A stretch of 64,000 bases of DNA from Azospirillum sp. TSA2s (GCF_004923315.1 NZ_CP039650.1:1563501-1627500), one strand, 5' to 3'; shown: positions 8,225-16,504, counted from the stretch's first letter. The notes: generated from the sequence alone by a model not told the origin. Numbers and translations: made by a program.

Positions 8225-9244
8225 ATGAGTGCCGTGCCCCCCACCTCCCTCAACCGCATCGGTGTCGTCGGCGGCGGCGCCTGGGGGACGGCGCTGGCGC
8301 TGGCGGCGTTGCGGGCCGGGCGTGAGACGCTGCTGTGGGCGCGCGAGCCGGCGGTGGTGGAGGCGATGAGCATCCGCCGCGAGAACCGCGATTACCTGCC
8401 CGGCGTGCCGCTGCCCGACGCGCTGCAGATTACCGGCGATCTGGCCGATCTCGGCGATTGCGACGCCGTGCTGCTGGTGTCGCCGGCCCAGCATGCGCGC
8501 AGCGTCACCGCGGGCATGGCGCCGCTGCTGAAGCCGGGGGCGCCGGTCGTCGTCTGCGCCAAGGGGATCGAGCTGGACAGTCACGCGCTGATGAGCGAGG
8601 CGGTCGGCGCCGCGCTGCCGGCCGGCAATCCGGTGGCGATCCTGTCCGGCCCGACCTTCGCGGCGGAGGTGGCGCGCGGGCTGCCGACGGCGGTGACGCT
8701 GGCCTGTGCGGACGAGGCGCTGGGCAGGGCGCTGGTCACGGCGCTGGGCAGCCACACCTTCCGGCCCTACCGCTCGGACGACGTCATCGGTTCGCAGGTC
8801 GGCGGGGCGGTGAAGAATGTGCTGGCCATCGCCTGCGGCGTGGTCGAGGGGCGGCGGCTGGGCGACAACGCGCGGGCGGCGCTGATCACCCGCGGTCTGG
8901 CCGAGATCACCCGGCTGGCGCTGGCGCTCGGCGGCCGGGTGGAGACGCTGATGGGACTGTCCGGGCTGGGCGACCTGACGCTGACCTGCTCCAGCCTGCA
9001 GTCGCGCAACATGTCGCTGGGGGCGGCATTGGGCGCCGGCAAGGCGCTGTCCGAGATTCTGGCCGCGCGGCGGTCGGTGGCGGAGGGCGTCTATACCACC
9101 GCCGCGGTGGTCGGGCTGGCGGCGAAGCTGGGCGTCGACATGCCGATCTGCACGGCGGTCGATGCCATCCTGAACCGCGGCGCCGGGCTTGACGAAACCA
9201 TCGAGGGGCTGCTGTCCCGTCCCTTCCGCGGTGAGGGCGTTTAA
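8225..9244 (+). CDS. gpsA: NAD(P)-dependent glycerol-3-phosphate dehydrogenase
   Basis: 339 residues. It reduces dihydroxyacetone phosphate to sn-glycerol 3-phosphate for phospholipid synthesis. The N-terminal Rossmann motif is IGVVGGGAWGTALALAAL. The substrate loop SGPTFAAEVARGLPTA and catalytic-Lys segment GGAVKNVLAIACGV are both present. The ATG at 8225 directly follows a type B repeat. It converges with the LytTR gene, whose stop lies a few bases beyond the gpsA stop. Confidence 0.96.
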   Translation: MSAVPPTSLNRIGVVGGGAWGTALALAALRAGRETLLWAREPAVVEAMSIRRENRDYLPGVPLPDALQITGDLADLGDCDAVLLVSPAQHARSVTAGMAPLLKPGAPVVVCAKGIELDSHALMSEAVGAALPAGNPVAILSGPTFAAEVARGLPTAVTLACADEALGRALVTALGSHTFRPYRSDDVIGSQVGGAVKNVLAIACGVVEGRRLGDNARAALITRGLAEITRLALALGGRVETLMGLSGLGDLTLTCSSLQSRNMSLGAALGAGKALSEILAARRSVAEGVYTTAAVVGLAAKLGVDMPICTAVDAILNRGAGLDETIEGLLSRPFRGEGV

Positions 9245-9250
9245 GAGCGT

Positions 9251-10207
9251 TTAGGAGACGGCTTTCTCGGTCCAGCCGGCGGCGCGGACCGAGGGCGCGT
9301 GGGTCCGGCTGACCGGAACCAGCAGGCCGTTGGTCAGGCGCAGCGACAGCTTGCCGTCCGGCTTGCGCTCCACCGCCGCGACTGCCGATGCTGCGACCCA
9401 ATAGGAGCGGTGGACCTGCCGGCCGTCGATGCCTGCCAGCTCCGCCACCGCGTCGCGCATCCGCATCAGGATCAGGTCGCTGCCCAGCGCGGTGTGGACG
9501 CGGACATAATGATCCTCCATCTCAAGCGCCAGCAGGTCGCGCCCCAGCTTCGCCGGAATGCGGTCTAGGAAAGGGACGGGACGGTCGGCGGTCGGCTCCC
9601 CGCCGGGGATGGAAGCTTGCGGCGGGGCGGGGGGCTGGTGGCCGACGACGCCATGGTCGCGCAGTTCCAGCCACACCGGCAGGGCCGACACCAGCGTGGT
9701 GATGACCAGCACATAGCCGTACATCTCGGCCAGTCCGGCGGGGGTGAGGAAATCCTGGCCGCGCAGCCGGCTTTCCAGCAGGGCGACCACCAGGGTCTGC
9801 AGGATGCTGACGGTCAGATAGGCCGCAGCCAGCATCAGCGGCCATGTGCGTTCCAGGTTCGGCAGCACGCGGCGGGCGACCAGAATGACCAGTTCGAACA
9901 TCGACCAGCCGCTGACGATCTGCCCGCCCCAGTAGGCAAGCCGGACGGCGAAACCCATTTCACGGAAGGTGCCGAACGGTCCCAGCAGAGCCAATGCTAG
10001 GATGGAGGCCGCCAGCAACGGCAGGCGGCGGCGCAGCACGCGCCGGCCATAGGGAACGGGCGGCGACTGCCAGGGGAGGGCGGGGGATGAGGTTTCGGCG
10101 TTGGGTTGCGCGTTGGTCTGCAAGGATGGTCGCCCCAGGAACGGTGACAGTGACGCTGCTGGCGCTGGTCGCCGCTGGTCCGGCCGCCGCGGGGGAGCTT
10201 CGCGCAA
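9251..10207 (-). CDS. LytTR-family transcriptional regulator with membrane-spanning N-terminus
   Basis: Up to 318 residues. Four hydrophobic segments lie roughly between residues 62 and 190 (for example LLAASILALALLGPF and YGYVLVITTLVSALPVWLEL). The C-terminal half has a LytTR DNA-binding domain (LLALEMEDHYVRVHTALG, the VHRSYWVAASAVAAVERKPDG segment, VPVSRTHA). Membrane-tethered LytTR proteins of this layout occur in alphaproteobacteria; the target genes are unknown. The start is unresolved: the far ATG at 10207 would overlap the opposite-strand DUF2141 gene by about 120 bp, while a GTG near 10037 would remove the overlap and still keep all membrane segments. Confidence 0.78.
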   Translation of the reverse strand: MREAPPRRPDQRRPAPAASLSPFLGRPSLQTNAQPNAETSSPALPWQSPPVPYGRRVLRRRLPLLAASILALALLGPFGTFREMGFAVRLAYWGGQIVSGWSMFELVILVARRVLPNLERTWPLMLAAAYLTVSILQTLVVALLESRLRGQDFLTPAGLAEMYGYVLVITTLVSALPVWLELRDHGVVGHQPPAPPQASIPGGEPTADRPVPFLDRIPAKLGRDLLALEMEDHYVRVHTALGSDLILMRMRDAVAELAGIDGRQVHRSYWVAASAVAAVERKPDGKLSLRLTNGLLVPVSRTHAPSVRAAGWTEKAVS

Positions 10208-10554
10208 CCGTCCGCAACGTCAAGCCCAATCAGGGCAAGGTGATGGTCGCGCTGTTCGACAGCGCCGAGGCGCAGGCGGCGAAGAGGCCGCGCGCCGGCT
10301 ATTTCGTCGCGGCGCTGGGGCCGGAGCTGCAGGTGGTCTTCCCCGACCTGCCGGCCGGCCGCTATGGGTTGATCGCCTTCCAGGATTTGGACAACAACGG
10401 CGAGCTTGCCACCGGCCTGTTCGGCATCCCCGCCGAACCGCACGGCTTCAGCCGCTCCGCCCGCGGCAACTTCGGCCCGCCGGGCTTCGACGATTACGCG
10501 GTGGCGGTCGGGGCGTCGGGCGTGGCGACGACGGAGATCAGGCTGGTGGAGTGA
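10087..10554 (+). CDS. DUF2141 family exported protein
   Basis: 155 residues. The N-terminus (basic MRFRRWVARWSAR, then the hydrophobic stretch VTVTLLALVAAGPAAAG) is a secretion signal with likely cleavage after AAAG. The mature part (LRATVRNVKPNQGKVMVALFDS, the PAGRYGLIAFQDLDNNGELAT segment, FGIPAEPHGFS, GFDDYAVAVG) matches the DUF2141 pattern of a small periplasmic beta-sandwich of unknown function. ATG 10087 is preceded by a purine-rich GGAGGGCGGGGG and was preferred over the one at 9994. It is head-to-head with the LytTR gene, which might regulate it. Confidence 0.8.
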   Translation: MRFRRWVARWSARMVAPGTVTVTLLALVAAGPAAAGELRATVRNVKPNQGKVMVALFDSAEAQAAKRPRAGYFVAALGPELQVVFPDLPAGRYGLIAFQDLDNNGELATGLFGIPAEPHGFSRSARGNFGPPGFDDYAVAVGASGVATTEIRLVE

Positions 10555-10563
10555 TGTGCGGCC

Positions 10564-11259
10564 TCACCCGCGCGGACAACCCTCCTGGCGCCAGCGGGCG
10601 AGATAGTCGTCCAGGCCGCGGCCGGGGATCTCGTCGAATCGCCGGTCGAGCGCCAGCAGGGTTTCCATGCGGTCGATGCGGAAGCTGCGGAACTCCTCGC
10701 GCAGCTCGCACCATGCGCCCAGCGTCCAGACGCGGCCCCAGAAGAACAGGCCCAGCGGCTGGACCGCGCGGGCGGAATGGGTGCCGTCCTGCCGCCGGTA
10801 GTCGAACAGCACGACCCGCTTGGCGTTGATGGCGCAGCGCAGAACGTCCATCCGCTCGCGCAAGGGGGCGGGAAAGGAGAAGTCGGGGACGAAGACGCGG
10901 CTGTCGGCCAGCTCGCGCCGCCGCGCCTCCGGCACCACCGCCTCGACCTTGTCGAGCGCGCGGGCGGCTGCATCGGCCAGACCGCCGCCGACCCAGGCAC
11001 GGGCGAGGCGGGCGCCGACCACCAGCGCCTCCACCTCGTCCTGGGTGAACATCAGCGGCGGCAGGTCGTAGCCGTCGCGCAGCAGGTAGCCGACGCCGGC
11101 CTCGCCCTCCACCGGCACGCCGGAGGAGGCGAGGTCGCGCATGTCGCGGTAGACGGTGCGCTCCGACACCTCCAGGCAGCGCGCCAACTCGGCAGCCGTC
11201 ACCAGCCGCCCCTTGCGGAGATGCTGGACGATCTGGAACAGGCGGTCGGCGCGGCGCAT
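10564..11259 (-). CDS. YafY-type HTH/WYL transcriptional regulator
   Basis: 231 residues. The N-terminal winged helix-turn-helix (RRADRLFQIVQHLRKGRLVTAAELARCLEVSERTVYRDM region, residues 2-40) is followed by a WYL domain (about 130-200), with FDYRRQDGTHSARAVQPLGLFFWG and ELREEFRSFRIDRM. WYL regulators sense small ligands or nucleic acids. The gene lies 22 bp downstream of the VOC gene on the same strand, so the two are probably co-transcribed. This regulator-plus-glyoxalase-fold pairing is common in proteobacteria. Confidence 0.87.
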   Translation of the reverse strand: MRRADRLFQIVQHLRKGRLVTAAELARCLEVSERTVYRDMRDLASSGVPVEGEAGVGYLLRDGYDLPPLMFTQDEVEALVVGARLARAWVGGGLADAAARALDKVEAVVPEARRRELADSRVFVPDFSFPAPLRERMDVLRCAINAKRVVLFDYRRQDGTHSARAVQPLGLFFWGRVWTLGAWCELREEFRSFRIDRMETLLALDRRFDEIPGRGLDDYLARWRQEGCPRG

Positions 11260-11281
11260 GGCGGCGGCTCCGGTGGGGGGA

Positions 11282-11659
11282 TCAGTGCATCGAATAGAGG
11301 CCGACGCGGTTGCCCTCGCTGTCGATGAACTGGGCGAAATAGCCGATTTCCGGGGTGATCAGCGTCTTCGGCACGATGATCCGGGCACCGGCCTGCTCGG
11401 CACGGGCCAGCGGGGCGGAGAGGTCTTCGCCGCCGTTCAGGTAGACGGTGGTGCCGTCGGCGCTGGGCTTGCAGGCCTCGTGCTTGATCAGGCAGCCCTT
11501 GACGGCGGTGCCCTCGGCCGGGAAGACGGCCATGGTCATGCCGCTGGGGCAGGGTTCCTGGACCATCTTGGTGGCGAAGACGGTCTCGTAGAAGCCGACG
11601 GCGCGGGCGAGGTCGGTGACCGGAATCTCGAACCAGGTGACGACGTGCGGGATGTTCAT
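11282..11659 (-). CDS. VOC (glyoxalase/bleomycin resistance) family protein
   Basis: 125 residues, a single vicinal-oxygen-chelate unit with two beta-alpha-beta-beta-beta modules. Visible marks are VVTWFEIPVTDLARAVGFYETVF at the N-terminus and FAQFIDSEGNRVGLYS at the C-terminus, the classic VOC ending with the metal-ligand Glu or Asn region. The substrate is unknown. It is the first gene of a pair with the WYL regulator. Confidence 0.87.
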   Translation of the reverse strand: MNIPHVVTWFEIPVTDLARAVGFYETVFATKMVQEPCPSGMTMAVFPAEGTAVKGCLIKHEACKPSADGTTVYLNGGEDLSAPLARAEQAGARIIVPKTLITPEIGYFAQFIDSEGNRVGLYSMH

Positions 11660-11768
11660 CGGATTGGCTCCTGACAGAAGGGAGTGGGATGTTCGTGGTT
11701 CGTGCCGGCACGTCCCCTTGATAGCACACCCCCTCCTGACAGCGTGATGTCAGGAGCAATCAGCTCCT

Positions 11769-14700
11769 TCAATGAAAATTGCGGCCCTTGGGAAATGGGG
11801 CATGAGTCTCATTGGGGGCGGCATGGCGGTCCTCGCCGGTCAGTTCGGCCAGCCGGTGGGTCAGGTCGATCAGCGATTCCACCCGCAGATGGACGACGCC
11901 CTCCTGGTTCTGCACCCGGCCGGTGGCGGCCATCAGCCGGGCGGTCATGATCGGGCGGCGGAAGGTTTCGAAGGCATCCGGCATGACGACGAGGTTGGCG
12001 ACCCCGGTCTCGTCCTCCAGCGTGATGAAGACGACGCCCTCGGCGCTGCCCGGCCGCTGGCGGACCAGGACGAGGCCGGCGGTGGTCAGGCGCCGGCCGT
12101 CGCGAGCCTGGGCAAGCCGCGCCGCCGGGGTGATGCCGGGCAGGCCGTCGCGCAGCAGCGACAGAGGGTGGGCCTTCAGCGACAGGGACAGGCTGGTGTA
12201 ATCCATCACCACATGCTCGCCGAGCGCCATGGCGGGCAGGGGGGCTTCGGGTTCCTCGGCCATTGGATTGTACGGGGGGCCGTCGAGGCGGGCGAAGAGC
12301 GGCAGCGGTTGGTCGCCCAGCGCCCGCACCGCCCACAGCGCCGCCCGGCGGTCGAGCCCGACGGAGCGGAAGGCGTCTGCCTTGGCGAGCTTTTCCAACG
12401 CCGCGACCGGCAGGCGGGCGCGCCGCCACAAATCGTAGGGGTCGCGGTAGCCGCCGGCGCGGGAGAGGACGATGGCGTCGGCGTGCGACTCGGTGAAGCC
12501 CTTGATGAGGCGGAGGCCGAGGCGGAGGTGGGAAGTGCCCTCTCCGAGACTCCCCCTCTCCCCCCCGGGGAGAGGGTCGGGGTGAGGGGGATGCGTGGTG
12601 TGGATCTCTTCGGCTGCGCCGAACCCCCTCATCCTAACCTTCTCCCCGGGGGGGAGAAGGGACTGGTGTAGGGCGGGAGAGGGCGCATATTCCACCGCGC
12701 AATCCCAGCCCGACAGGTTCACATCCGGCGGCAGCACCGTCACGCCGTGCTCCCTTGCATCGCGGACGATCTGCGCCGGGGCGTAGAAGCCCATCGGCTG
12801 GCTGTTCAGCAGGGCGGCGGCGAAGATGGCGGGGTGGTGGCGCTTGATCCAGGCGGAGACATAGACCAGCAGGGCGAAGCTGGCGGCGTGGCTTTCCGGG
12901 AAGCCGTACTCGCCGAACCCCTCGATCTGCTGGAAACAGCGCTCGGCGAAGGTGGGGTCACAGCCGTTGGCGATCATGCCGGCGATGAACTTGTCGTGGA
13001 ACAGCTGGACCTTTCCGGTCTTGCGGAAGGCGGCCATGGCGCGGCGCAGCTGGTCGGCCTCCTCGGCGGTGAAGCCGGCGCCGACCATGGCGACCTTCAT
13101 CGCCTGCTCCTGGAACAGCGGCACGCCCAACGTCTTGTAGAGGACCGGCTCCAGCTTCGGCATCGGGTAGGTGATGTCCTCTGCCCCGCTACGGCGGCGC
13201 AGGTAGGGATGGACCATCCCGCCCTGGATCGGGCCGGGGCGGACGATGGCGACCTCGATCACCAGATCGTAAAATTTCTTGGGCTTCAGCCGGGGCAGCA
13301 TGCTCATCTGCGCGCGGCTTTCGACCTGGAAGACGCCCAGGCTGTCGGCCCGCCCCAGCATCTCGTAGACCGCCGGGTCCTCCTTGGGCAGGCTGTCGAG
13401 CGTCCAGCGCTGCCCGTGCACCTGCTCGATCAGGTCGAAGGCGCGATGGATGCAGGTCAGCATGCCCAGCGCCAGCACGTCGACCTTCAGGATGCCCAAC
13501 GCGTCGATGTCGTCCTTGTCCCATTCGATGGTGCTGCGATCCTCCATCGCCGCATTGGCGACGGGGCAGAGATCCGACAGCGGGCCACGGGTAATGACGA
13601 AGCCGCCGACATGCTGCGACAGATGGCGGGGAAAGCCGATCAGCTCCTGAGCCAGTTCCAGCGTGCGCTTGAGCCTTGGATCATCGGGATCGACGCCGAG
13701 CGAGCGGGCACGCTCCTCGTCGACGCCGTCGCGGCTCCAGCCCCAGATGGAGCCGGTCAGCCGCGCCACCAGATCGGCCGACAACCCCATCGCCTTGCCG
13801 ACCTCGCGCAGGGCGCTGCGGGCGCGGTAGCGGATGACGGTGGCGGTCAGGCCGGCGCGGGCGCGGCCGTACTTCCTGTAGATGTACTGGATCACCTCCT
13901 CGCGCCGCTCATGTTCGAAATCGACGTCGATGTCGGGGGGCTCGCCGCGGGCGGTGGAGATGAAGCGCTCGAACAGCAGATCGACCTCGGTCGGATCGAC
14001 CGACGTGATGCCCAGGCAGTAGCAGACGGCGGAGTTGGCCGCACTGCCACGCCCCTGGCAGAGGATGCCCTGGCTCCGCGCGAATCGGACGATGTCGTGG
14101 ACGGTCAGGAAATAGGGGGCGTAGCGCAGCTCCCCGATCAAGGCCAACTCATGCTTGACGGCGGCGCGGACCTTGTCGGGGATGCCGCCGGGATACAGTC
14201 TTGCGCCCCCCTCCCAGGTCAGCGTCACCAGCGTGTCCTGCGGATCGCGGCCCTCCGCCACTTCGTCGGGATATTCATAGCGCAACTCGTCCAGCGAGAA
14301 GCGGCAGGCCTCGGCGATCTCCAGAGTGCGGGCGACGGCGTCGGGGTGGTCGCGGAACAGGCGCACCATCTCGACGGCCGGTTTCAGGTGGCGCTCGGCA
14401 TTGGCGGACAGCCGCCAGCCGGCCTCGTCGATGGTGGTGTGGTGGCGGATGCAGGTCATCACGTCGGCCAGCGCCCGCCGGCCGGCGCCATGATAGAGCA
14501 CGTCGTTGGTGGCGACCAGCGGCACCCCCTCCGCCTCCGCCAGCCCGGCCAACCAGCGCAGCCGCCGGGAATCGTCGCCCTGGTAGCGGTGGCTCGCCGC
14601 CAGATAGAGCTGCCCGCGCGCCAGCCCGCCGCGCCAGGCGCGCAGTTCGCGCAGGAACGACTCGGCAGACTGACCGGCGCGTTGGTGGGGGCCGAGCAGC

Positions 14701-15065
14701 AGGAACAGCATGCCTTCGGCATGGGCCAGCACGTCGGCGCGGGCGATGAAGCACTCGCCCTTCGGCGCCCGCATCTTGCCCAGGGTCAGCAGCCGCGACA
14801 GCCGGGCATAGGCGGCGCGGTCGGTCGGGTAAGCCAGCAGGCTGTCGGCGTCGGTCAGGTCGAGCCGGCAGCCGATCAGCGCCCGGATGCCCGCCTTCTT
14901 CGCCGCCGCATGCATCTGCACCACACCGGCCAGCGAATTGCGGTCCGTCACCCCCACCGCCGCCAGCCCGAGCGCCGCCGCGGTCATCGCCAGCTCGTCA
15001 GCGTGCGAAGCCCCCTCCAGAAAGCTGAAGTTGGTGGCGACCTGCAACTCGGCGTAACGGATCAT
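11769..15065 (-). CDS. dnaE2: error-prone DNA polymerase III alpha-like (DnaE2/ImuC) with in-frame repeat insertion
   Basis: 1098 residues. The N-terminal PHP domain starts YAELQVATNFSFLEGASHADEL. The polymerase core includes CQGRGSAANSAVCYCLGIT, the PPDIDVDFEHERREEVIQYIY region with the catalytic aspartates, and RHLSQHVGGFVITRG. The C-terminal OB-fold region includes GLVLVRQRPGSA and VVFITLEDETGVANLVV. In DnaE2-containing bacteria it performs mutagenic translesion synthesis with ImuA and ImuB; neither is adjacent here, which is unusual. About 50 residues (near 795-844, bases 12533-12682) come from a type B palindromic repeat, read through without a stop between the conserved GWDCAVEY and LRLGLRLIKG segments. 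Whether the enzyme tolerates the insertion is unknown. Confidence 0.93.
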   Translation of the reverse strand: MIRYAELQVATNFSFLEGASHADELAMTAAALGLAAVGVTDRNSLAGVVQMHAAAKKAGIRALIGCRLDLTDADSLLAYPTDRAAYARLSRLLTLGKMRAPKGECFIARADVLAHAEGMLFLLLGPHQRAGQSAESFLRELRAWRGGLARGQLYLAASHRYQGDDSRRLRWLAGLAEAEGVPLVATNDVLYHGAGRRALADVMTCIRHHTTIDEAGWRLSANAERHLKPAVEMVRLFRDHPDAVARTLEIAEACRFSLDELRYEYPDEVAEGRDPQDTLVTLTWEGGARLYPGGIPDKVRAAVKHELALIGELRYAPYFLTVHDIVRFARSQGILCQGRGSAANSAVCYCLGITSVDPTEVDLLFERFISTARGEPPDIDVDFEHERREEVIQYIYRKYGRARAGLTATVIRYRARSALREVGKAMGLSADLVARLTGSIWGWSRDGVDEERARSLGVDPDDPRLKRTLELAQELIGFPRHLSQHVGGFVITRGPLSDLCPVANAAMEDRSTIEWDKDDIDALGILKVDVLALGMLTCIHRAFDLIEQVHGQRWTLDSLPKEDPAVYEMLGRADSLGVFQVESRAQMSMLPRLKPKKFYDLVIEVAIVRPGPIQGGMVHPYLRRRSGAEDITYPMPKLEPVLYKTLGVPLFQEQAMKVAMVGAGFTAEEADQLRRAMAAFRKTGKVQLFHDKFIAGMIANGCDPTFAERCFQQIEGFGEYGFPESHAASFALLVYVSAWIKRHHPAIFAAALLNSQPMGFYAPAQIVRDAREHGVTVLPPDVNLSGWDCAVEYAPSPALHQSLLPPGEKVRMRGFGAAEEIHTTHPPHPDPLPGGERGSLGEGTSHLRLGLRLIKGFTESHADAIVLSRAGGYRDPYDLWRRARLPVAALEKLAKADAFRSVGLDRRAALWAVRALGDQPLPLFARLDGPPYNPMAEEPEAPLPAMALGEHVVMDYTSLSLSLKAHPLSLLRDGLPGITPAARLAQARDGRRLTTAGLVLVRQRPGSAEGVVFITLEDETGVANLVVMPDAFETFRRPIMTARLMAATGRVQNQEGVVHLRVESLIDLTHRLAELTGEDRHAAPNETHAPFPKGRNFH
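12533..12682. repeat. type B palindromic repeat inside dnaE2
   Basis: The two inverted arms (CCCTCTCCC...GGGGAGAGGGTCGGGGTGAGGGGG and ACCCCCTCATCCTAACC...GGGGGAGAAGGG) match the intergenic type B copies. They lie wholly within the dnaE2 reading frame and add about 50 codons without a stop. On the coding strand this translates as the recognisable peptide SLLPPGEKVRMRGF followed by HPDPLPGGERGS. Confidence 0.88.
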
Positions 15066-15160
15066 GGCAAGGCTCCCCGGCGCGCGTGGATGGGTGCGCG
15101 CGGGGATGATAGTCCGAAAATGGGATTGGTGTCATTATTGTGGCGGGGAAGTGTTGGCTT

Positions 15161-15276
15161 CGATTGCCCCCACCCCAACCCTCCCCCGCTGGGCGGGGGA
15201 GGGGGTAAGTGCTTGTTCGGGAGAGTAGCGGCAGTCCCTCCCCCGCCCAGCGGGGGAGGATAGGTGGGGGCAATCG
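15161..15276. repeat. type C palindromic repeat, copy 1
   Basis: The left arm 15161-15202 (CGATTGCCCCCACCCC, then CCCTCCCCCGCTGGGCGGGG) and the right arm 15235-15276 (CCCCGCCCAGCGGGGGAGG, then TAGGTGGGGGCAATCG) are long inverted copies around a 32-nt centre. It lies between dnaE2 and the downstream end of the next minus-strand gene. Other copies are at 21948-22063 and 25793-25967. Confidence 0.85.
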
Positions 15277-15287
15277 CCAGCCGCCGC

Positions 15288-15809
15288 CTACCCCAGATAG
15301 GACTCCACGCCCATGACCGCGAAGCCCTTGTTCTCCGGGAAGCGGGCGTTGACCTTTTCGCGGGCCTTCTTCTCGTCCAGTGCCCAGACCAGGAAGCGCC
15401 GGCCGCGCTTCCAGCTGTCCAATGCAGTGGGGGTGAGGCTGGCGTTGACGCGGGAGGCGTATTCGATGTTGACCACCCGCAGAAGCCAGCCCTGGTCCTT
15501 CTGGGTGCGGCGGTCGTCCAGCACATAGATGCGGCGGTCGGCGGCGCCGGCGGCCTTCAGGCGCTGTTCCAGATCCTCACAGCCCAGCTCGGCCATCGCC
15601 TTGCGGCGGCGGGCGTCGCGCAGGTCGCGGGCCTGCTGCAGCGTGACTCGGGCGATCTTCTTGATACGCTCCACCTGCGCCTGCTTGCGCGAGACGGCGG
15701 TGGCGATCCGCTCCTCCGACGTCTTCAGGCGGCGCAGAGCCAACAGCAGCGACACCGCCAGCGAGGCGAGGCCGACGAGGCCGGCGAAGATGTAGGGCAT
15801 GCTGTCCAT
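15288..15809 (-). CDS. membrane-anchored coiled-coil protein, unknown (member 2 of a related pair)
   Basis: 173 residues, not recognised. One N-terminal transmembrane helix (about 5-26, YIFAGLVGLASLAVSLLLAL), then a charged coiled-coil segment (about 28-90, rich in Arg, Lys, Gln and Glu), then a compact C-terminal region of about 70 residues. That C-terminal region aligns by eye with the protein encoded just upstream: shared VVN, Tyr, AL..SW, VWA, AR, R-x-P and G-x-AV positions. The two genes are 15 bp apart and on the same strand, so they probably form an operon of diverged duplicates. Function is unknown. Confidence 0.72.
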   Translation of the reverse strand: MDSMPYIFAGLVGLASLAVSLLLALRRLKTSEERIATAVSRKQAQVERIKKIARVTLQQARDLRDARRRKAMAELGCEDLEQRLKAAGAADRRIYVLDDRRTQKDQGWLLRVVNIEYASRVNASLTPTALDSWKRGRRFLVWALDEKKAREKVNARFPENKGFAVMGVESYLG

Positions 15810-15824
15810 GGCGCGTCCTCTGTC

Positions 15825-16391
15825 TCAGCTCGCTTTGGCGACCGGGGTGTCGGCGGACAGGAACTCCTGCATCCGCGTCACCGCATAGCCGAAGGCGGGC
15901 GGATAGCGCCGCTCGATCTCGGTCCGCGCTTCCGCCATCGAGCGCGCCCACACCTCGATCATCTGCGGCTGCGCCCAACTGGGGTCGACCAGCGCGTGCT
16001 GGCTCTGCTGGACGGCGCCGGTGCCGACATATTTGTTCACCACCATGGCGACGTAGCAGGGACTGCCCTGGACCTCCTCGCCGACCAGGCGGACCAGCCG
16101 TTCGCCGGACTGGCGCGCATCCTCGATCTGGCGTTCCATCACCTTGCGGCGGCGCAGCACATCCTCGACTGCGCCGTCCAGTTCCTTCAGCTCGCGGATG
16201 CGGTCGCCGCGGCGGGCTTCGAACTTCGTCTCCATCTTGGCGCGGCGGGCGATGACGTCGCGTACCCCCTCCGACCCGTGGCGGCGTTCGATCGCGCGTT
16301 CGCCGAGCACGATGACGAGCTTGCCGATGCCGAACCCCAGCCCCGACAACCCGAAGGCGGTAATCAGCGCGTTGGTATAGTCCTGCCACAT
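15825..16391 (-). CDS. membrane-anchored coiled-coil protein, unknown (member 1 of a related pair)
   Basis: 188 residues from ATG 16389-16391. An N-terminal hydrophobic helix (ALITAFGLSGLGFGIGKLVIVLG, about 8-30) is followed by a basic coiled coil (about 32-95, RRAKMETKFEARRGDRIREL region) and a C-terminal domain (VAMVVNKYVGTG, the VDPSWAQPQMIEVWARSMAEAR region, RRYPPAFGYAVTRM). Layout and C-terminal motif are shared with the following gene. The frame is open further upstream to 16505, but that stretch covers a parS-like sequence and low-coding DNA, so the inner ATG is preferred. Function is unknown. Confidence 0.72.
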   Translation of the reverse strand: MWQDYTNALITAFGLSGLGFGIGKLVIVLGERAIERRHGSEGVRDVIARRAKMETKFEARRGDRIRELKELDGAVEDVLRRRKVMERQIEDARQSGERLVRLVGEEVQGSPCYVAMVVNKYVGTGAVQQSQHALVDPSWAQPQMIEVWARSMAEARTEIERRYPPAFGYAVTRMQEFLSADTPVAKAS

Positions 16392-16488
16392 GTGCGAGTC
16401 CCCGATCGGGAATGCAATCCGGGTGGATGCTTCCGACCCTAAGGAGTACCCCCTCGCTTGCCGTGGTTCAATCGCGGCGCTGTAACGA

Positions 16489-16504
16489 TATTTCACATGA
16501 AACA
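16489..16504. promoter_or_regulatory. parS-like 16-mer
   Basis: TATTTCACATGAAACA matches the widely conserved ParB-binding consensus TGTTTCACGTGAAACA at 14 of 16 positions; both differences are G to A. It lies in the gene-poor gap between the unknown membrane-protein pair and the GGDEF gene. No parA, parB or gidB is nearby. It may be a chance match, a weak site or a diverged centromere copy. Confidence 0.35.

Noticed and set aside
12747..15263. 838-residue open frame antisense to dnaE2
   Set aside because: It mirrors the high-GC dnaE2 codons, has no recognisable motif, and dnaE2 on the other strand has full family signatures.
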